Part shown: positions 59,782-64,000 of the stretch, one piece after another | How the letters are laid out: every line of letters begins with the position of its first letter | Position numbering within the stretch: position 1 is the first letter of the stretch | NCBI GenBank assembly: GCA_010094045.1 | Contig: ML986604.1 | Location: 129,512-193,511 of the forward strand | Length of the DNA: 64,000 bases | From: Lojkania enalia | Lineage: Eukaryota > Ascomycota > Dothideomycetes > Pleosporales | Direction: 5' to 3' | Translations under genes and position numbers: made by a program | Notes under the pieces: generated by a model | Told to the model about the DNA's origin: nothing | Databases searched by the model: none | The model's input: only the letters and a program-made list of their open reading frames with translations

Positions 59782-62202
59782 ATGGCCACCGCCACCAATA
59801 ATCGATCAGCATCCGCGCTCACTCGTGCGCTCTCCTCAAATGAAGACTGGCAGGACGTAGGTTTCTTCGATGGCGAGCTATTTGATCCCATATTCTACCA
59901 GGGCGACATTGGTTTGACGGATTTATTCGACGACACCGGCTATTATGGAAGCTTCACATCAGCCTACAACGTCCCGGAGAGTGTGACGTCCGATCAGACC
60001 TTCGACACTTTTGAACCTTCAGCAGCAGTGTCTACTAGCGATGAGCTATCATCATTTGACAACGCAATATCCGCGCCGCCCTCTGTCGTCGATGACCCGC
60101 CATCCATTGGCCACCCTTCTTCGTGGCTAAGTAACCCCGGCTCATTCTCAACGGCACCTACTTCTCCCTTGGTTGGGAGAAAGGGAAAAGAGCACAGCGG
60201 ACGTTCTAACTTGCGTGAGGACAATTCTCCTTTCAGAACCACACTCGAATCTCCCTTTCGATCTGGCGAGAGAACATGCCCATCGAGCTCCTTCTCCGAT
60301 GACTCTTTTCAAACGGCATCAACTTTTTTGTTCAACCCACATATAGCAAATTCCCCCGGTGCATTTAGTTCCCTCGACGTCACTGCATCACAAGCATTCG
60401 CGAACGTTGGGGATTGGGCGGAGCAGCCCCAGATCAATGGGCCTATCTTGGAGCTCGATCATGTTCGAGCAATCCCAATTCCGCATCCCCACACCGCTAC
60501 TCATTTAAGCAACTTTCCATCCTGTCCCGAAACTGAGGCCGCGTATGGGGAGCCAAACTTGGCCCGAGCCATTACTATCCCACAACCAAATCATCGAGCC
60601 GCTAGCTACAATCATCATTCCGAACCTGCTCATTTGAATAGCTACGCTCCACCCTTATTATCAGTTTCCCCTGACACTAGGTCACCCCCCAAAAACACGG
60701 CATTGGCTAGGAGTACATCGAGTCGTGGCTCGCGAAGAAGGAGGAATAGTTTAATTACGCCATCCCCGATATCTAATGAGCTTGGATGGGTCAACTATCA
60801 GCCCCATCACCAGACCAACAGATTAGTTCCCTCAGGACCTGACGGCAATAAAGGCAAGCGGCAACGTGGGCGTACAAAGGGCCTCACTGTGGAAGGACGC
60901 AGGAATGCTGCTCTGATGCGCGTCGTGGGTAGTTGTGATAACTGCAGGCGCAGAAAGGAGAAGTGCGACCCAGGAATTCCCTGCAAGTCCTGCCTCGAAC
61001 ACTACAAAGGAGACCTTATCCGTTCCCCTTGCCGCGATCATGTCCTGTCGGATCTGTCTAAAGCTTTCTTGTCCGATCGGCTAGGCTGGCACCCAACCGC
61101 TCGTGCGGTAGAGTCGTTCATCAGCCCGAGCCATTATGACGTTTCCAGGGGCTACACGTACACGATTCCCATGAAGCTAGGGTTTGGGCGACTTCTTCAC
61201 GTTCCCGTCCACGCACTTCAGGTTTACGACTCGGATGGCCTATACCATGATCACTTGATTTACTCTTGGCCGCCAAACAGCTCGACTGTGGAGTCCCATA
61301 AACATGCCGTTCTACCAGCTGTACTAGCCCCCGAAGCTCTATCTTCTTTGCCCCAGATCCTCGATACCCACCTCTCTTTATTAGTCACACAGCATTTCAG
61401 ATCATTCCCTTTGTACTGCTCGCCGTTGCGCATCTTGCGAGAGATTTATGTCTTCTTCCGCTCTCTTCCCAGCAACACGTCGCACTCGCGACTCCTCCAC
61501 CAGGCACTCAAGCTCCTAGTCCTCGTACATATCGGAGGGGACCTCGATCTACCATCCCCGTCCTCCGACCTAGTCCTCGCGCAGCTGGTCCGCATATCCA
61601 TGGTCGTGGATCCGGAAATAGTTCAGCCAACACCATGCTTCATCCGCGCACAACTCGGATCCGTCATGCCTACGCTCGCTCTCTCCATGATGAAAGACGT
61701 CCTCTCTAAGCTCGAGCAAATCCTGCTCAACCGCGAATGCCAGGAATGGCCCATTGCCCTCGCCGTCCTCATTGTCGTCGTTATGACTGTCGAAAGCATA
61801 CACTATCATGCAGCCAAGCTGCCCTATCACCACGCCTTCGATGACAAACCCATCGTGAGCCAGTCGACCCGCGAAGAGGAGCGAAAGATCGATGAGCTTG
61901 GTATCAAATCGCTCTTTACTTTCTACTCGGCCTGCTTTTCGGGATGCCATGCGAGACTCAAGCCTGACTGGGAGGGGGAAGTTGCACAAACATCGGCATA
62001 TGCAACTACGGGCAATAGCGCCATCGACCCGGACACCAGTCTCAAGCCTGAAGATAGATTCGTGGAGAGTGTGAGGAAGGCAATCAGGCAGGCGAGTCCG
62101 GGTGGTTATCTTGCCATCAAGGCGAATGGGGAAAGAGTGGGGGAAGACATGGGATTCTTTTTCGATAGGTTGGTCGCGAGGCTTCTACTTCTCAAGATGT
62201 GA
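59782..62202 (+). CDS. Zn2Cys6 transcription factor with central zinc cluster
   Basis: Single exon, 806 residues from the ATG at 59782. The zinc cluster is central, starting at Cys385: C-x2-C-x6-C-x5-C-x2-C-x12-C with CDNCRRRKEKC, preceded by a basic stretch (GKRQRGRTKG). The last spacing is long for the family. Residues 1-375 are Ser/Pro/Asp-rich and likely disordered, with an acidic N-terminus (DVGFFDGELFDPIFYQGD) that could activate transcription. After the cluster a mostly helical region of about 370 residues follows; it lacks a clear fungal_trans signature. A similar layout occurs in a widespread uncharacterised ascomycete group. The stop at 62202 follows RLVARLLLLKM. A 3' intron with more coding cannot be ruled out, because GTGAGT sits directly after the last codons. 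Confidence 0.85.
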   Translation: MATATNNRSASALTRALSSNEDWQDVGFFDGELFDPIFYQGDIGLTDLFDDTGYYGSFTSAYNVPESVTSDQTFDTFEPSAAVSTSDELSSFDNAISAPPSVVDDPPSIGHPSSWLSNPGSFSTAPTSPLVGRKGKEHSGRSNLREDNSPFRTTLESPFRSGERTCPSSSFSDDSFQTASTFLFNPHIANSPGAFSSLDVTASQAFANVGDWAEQPQINGPILELDHVRAIPIPHPHTATHLSNFPSCPETEAAYGEPNLARAITIPQPNHRAASYNHHSEPAHLNSYAPPLLSVSPDTRSPPKNTALARSTSSRGSRRRRNSLITPSPISNELGWVNYQPHHQTNRLVPSGPDGNKGKRQRGRTKGLTVEGRRNAALMRVVGSCDNCRRRKEKCDPGIPCKSCLEHYKGDLIRSPCRDHVLSDLSKAFLSDRLGWHPTARAVESFISPSHYDVSRGYTYTIPMKLGFGRLLHVPVHALQVYDSDGLYHDHLIYSWPPNSSTVESHKHAVLPAVLAPEALSSLPQILDTHLSLLVTQHFRSFPLYCSPLRILREIYVFFRSLPSNTSHSRLLHQALKLLVLVHIGGDLDLPSPSSDLVLAQLVRISMVVDPEIVQPTPCFIRAQLGSVMPTLALSMMKDVLSKLEQILLNRECQEWPIALAVLIVVVMTVESIHYHAAKLPYHHAFDDKPIVSQSTREEERKIDELGIKSLFTFYSACFSGCHARLKPDWEGEVAQTSAYATTGNSAIDPDTSLKPEDRFVESVRKAIRQASPGGYLAIKANGERVGEDMGFFFDRLVARLLLLKM

Positions 62203-62880
62203 GTTCTCTTTTCTGTTGGAGTCTTTGGAAGGTTATGTGGGTGGAATTTTGCATGTTTTATCGTATTTGCGTCTTGGGTGTCTTGTGGTATGACCATTCG
62301 GTTTTCCTTATTTTAAGAGTTGGACGTTTGCTTAGCGTTTTGGTGTAACTGATGAAGCGATGACACGATTATAACGATTGATGGAGGCGCCGGCGTTATC
62401 GGAGGTATAGCCTGCTTTTATTCAATTCTGTTGTAAGATATTGTACTTCGAATTGTATACCCTCTAGTGTCTAGGTGTACAATGAATATAAGGATTTTTA
62501 AACACTAGCGTGACATTTAGATAGCGTTGAGCCGAGGAAATGAGTTCAATGAACAAGTAACATGCGTTATGGAGATTTCCGGTAACATATGTCTCCAATA
62601 TACTTCTCTCTAGTCGTGCAAAAGGTTGTCAATTCACAAGTACTATAGGCATGAAAATCCAAAAACAGGCAAATACCGGAAAAATTATGTATGGCCTAGA
62701 CTCTTTATTAAACACTGGGTACACTGTATTTATGTATAGGGTATGTTCCAACCCCAGCTACAGAACTAGGGACAAAATGTACCGCTGACGCCACGAATCC
62801 CGTATACACTCCTACTAAGTGAGGAGAGCGCTAAAATATGTAAGACTGCACAGCACCGAGGTTATATTTGCCTAGACCTA
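62203..62880. other. Convergent intergenic region
   Basis: 3' flanks of two facing genes, low in GC. If the + gene has a terminal intron, its last exon would be here, but no clear downstream exon was found. Nothing else seen. Confidence 0.45.
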
Positions 62881-64000
62881 CTACGTGATTATAAATTGCA
62901 TGTGGTCTTCTCCACTATCTATCATACTTGAGTTTAAAAATATATCCATTATCTCACTGACCGGTTGATTGCCAGGTTTAGTTGACCGGTGCATGATACT
63001 CTGAGATTTTGGAGACCAGTCGGAAGTAGAGTCAGAGAGGTTATCGGTGGATGTAATCTCGTTCTGAAAACCGTCCTGTAGAATCCCCTGGCCTTGGAAA
63101 ACCAAATATTCTGATGCAGGGGATCGACGCTTTGCATAGTAACCCTGCGCCTGAGTAGGGAGTGAGAGTGTGTTAGTATCAAAAACAGCAGGCGTCATCT
63201 TCATCGTCGTCTGCGCAGTGCGGCCATCTCTTCCCGTGATGGAAGAGAGTGGTATTGACACATTGCAGTTGCAATTCGTCATGTGCATATTTAAAGCCTC
63301 AGTAGCCAACATCTTCGCCCTATCTTTATTATACCCCCAGAACTGGAGATCCTTGAGCAATTCTTCAGCCCTATAATTCTCCTGCCATTCCAACAGCGCT
63401 CCAGGCGGATGTCCAGAAGCCTGAACTATAGTCCGAAAGGCTTTGTTAAGTTCTGGATGATAGTATATCAACGCCCGCAACTCGAGAGAAAAGTCCCAGA
63501 GCGACAGCGTCGCTGGATTTCTGCCGCATTGGTTGATGTGCTTGAACCATGTATCCCGGCCACTAACAAGGCCTCCGCAGAACCCGCATCCAAAGGCCGA
63601 GGGGGCACGACGCGCTTTCTCCGCACATTTGCAGTCCTCACATTTGTTCTTGCCGTTGATTCGTAGCAAGCATCTTCGTAATATGTTCTCGGCGCATGGT
63701 GAACAATCATGTTCATCGGAATGATGCTTAATGAGATCGGCCCTGCTTTTGAAAGGCTTGGCGCAACAATGACAGTACCACACATCGCCTTTATGGTGTT
63801 GATCTTTGGTATGGATCTTCAAGATGTCCTGTGTGCTGACGCTCAGATTGCATATAACGCAAGAGGGACTAGGCACATGTCCCAAAGAAACCGCTGATTC
63901 GGATTTGATGACTAACTTTTTGTTAGGGCTGTGGTCAGATCAATTAACAAAATGTACTTACGACTAGGCTTGTATTGGATGTTTTTGTAATGTGCTGGCT
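62881..64000 (-). CDS. C2H2-type zinc-finger protein, 5' end outside the window
   Basis: The gene enters from the right edge. Visible exons (minus): partial 64000-63962 and 63893-62881, joined by a 68-nt intron with donor GTAAGT and acceptor AATCAG; the visible part codes for about 350 residues. Zinc-binding patterns: CVICNLSVSTQDILKIH (C-x2-C..H), WYCHCCAKPFKSRADLIKHHSDEH (classical C2H2) and CGFCGGLVSGRDTWFKHINQC. Between the second and third is a Cys-rich loop (CEDCKCAEKA). The region after about residue 160 is helical with WDFSLELRAL and LLEWQENYRAEELLKDLQFWGYNKDRA, a pattern I recall from fungal C2H2 proteins of unknown role. The end is Ser/Thr-rich. No ATG occurs in the second exon before the first finger, so the true start lies further upstream. 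Confidence 0.75.

Overview
The window is nuclear DNA of a filamentous ascomycete (Pezizomycotina). The coding sequences are broken by many short introns of about 47-60 nt with GT..CTAAY/CTGAC..AG signals, genes lie 0.3-2 kb apart on both strands, and nearly every recognisable protein has its closest known architecture in this group. The class is not resolved: the CYP51 has features shared by Dothideomycete and Eurotiomycete CYP51B enzymes. All exon structures below were built by hand from reading frames, splice signals and family motifs; exon sums were checked to be divisible by three.

Layout. 1-3.6 kb: AT-rich, no gene. 3.6-8.4 kb (+): an FHA checkpoint kinase (Rad53/Cds1/Chk2 type) and sterol 14-alpha-demethylase CYP51. 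8.4-10.6 kb: a decayed tandem-repeat array with poly-T and GT tracts. 10.6-20.9 kb (-): an anion:cation symporter-type MFS carrier, a conserved fungal protein of unknown role, a secreted protein built only of the C-terminal half of killer-toxin-like chitinases, and a 14-TM MFS drug exporter. This stretch carries the low-GC gaps and short tandem repeats and looks like the accessory part of the window. 22-26 kb (+): a 1371-residue single-exon protein whose layout resembles meiotic axis proteins (Red1/SYCP2). 27-42 kb is dense housekeeping: a NEDD8 protease (DEN1), a Zn2Cys6 factor, a small two-TM protein, a LYAR zinc-finger protein, sulfhydryl oxidase Erv2, a branched-chain aminotransferase, Arp2/3 subunit ARPC1 and a U1A/U2B''-type snRNP protein. 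42-48 kb: two small fungal proteins of unknown role set in poor sequence with A-tracts and possible decayed coding sequence. 48-64 kb: a full-length Yor1-type ABCC transporter, ornithine aminotransferase, a Bcs1-like AAA ATPase, a second Zn2Cys6 factor and the 3' part of a C2H2 zinc-finger gene that runs off the right edge.

The genes do not form one pathway or a biosynthetic cluster. CYP51 and three transporters are all in the window but tens of kb apart and without cluster-type spacing. The points most worth following up are the Red1/SYCP2-like candidate, the free-standing chitinase C-terminal module, an apparent GT-GG intron in the ARPC1 gene, a long GC-AG intron in the aminotransferase gene, and micro-exons of 15, 17 and 19 nt in three different genes.
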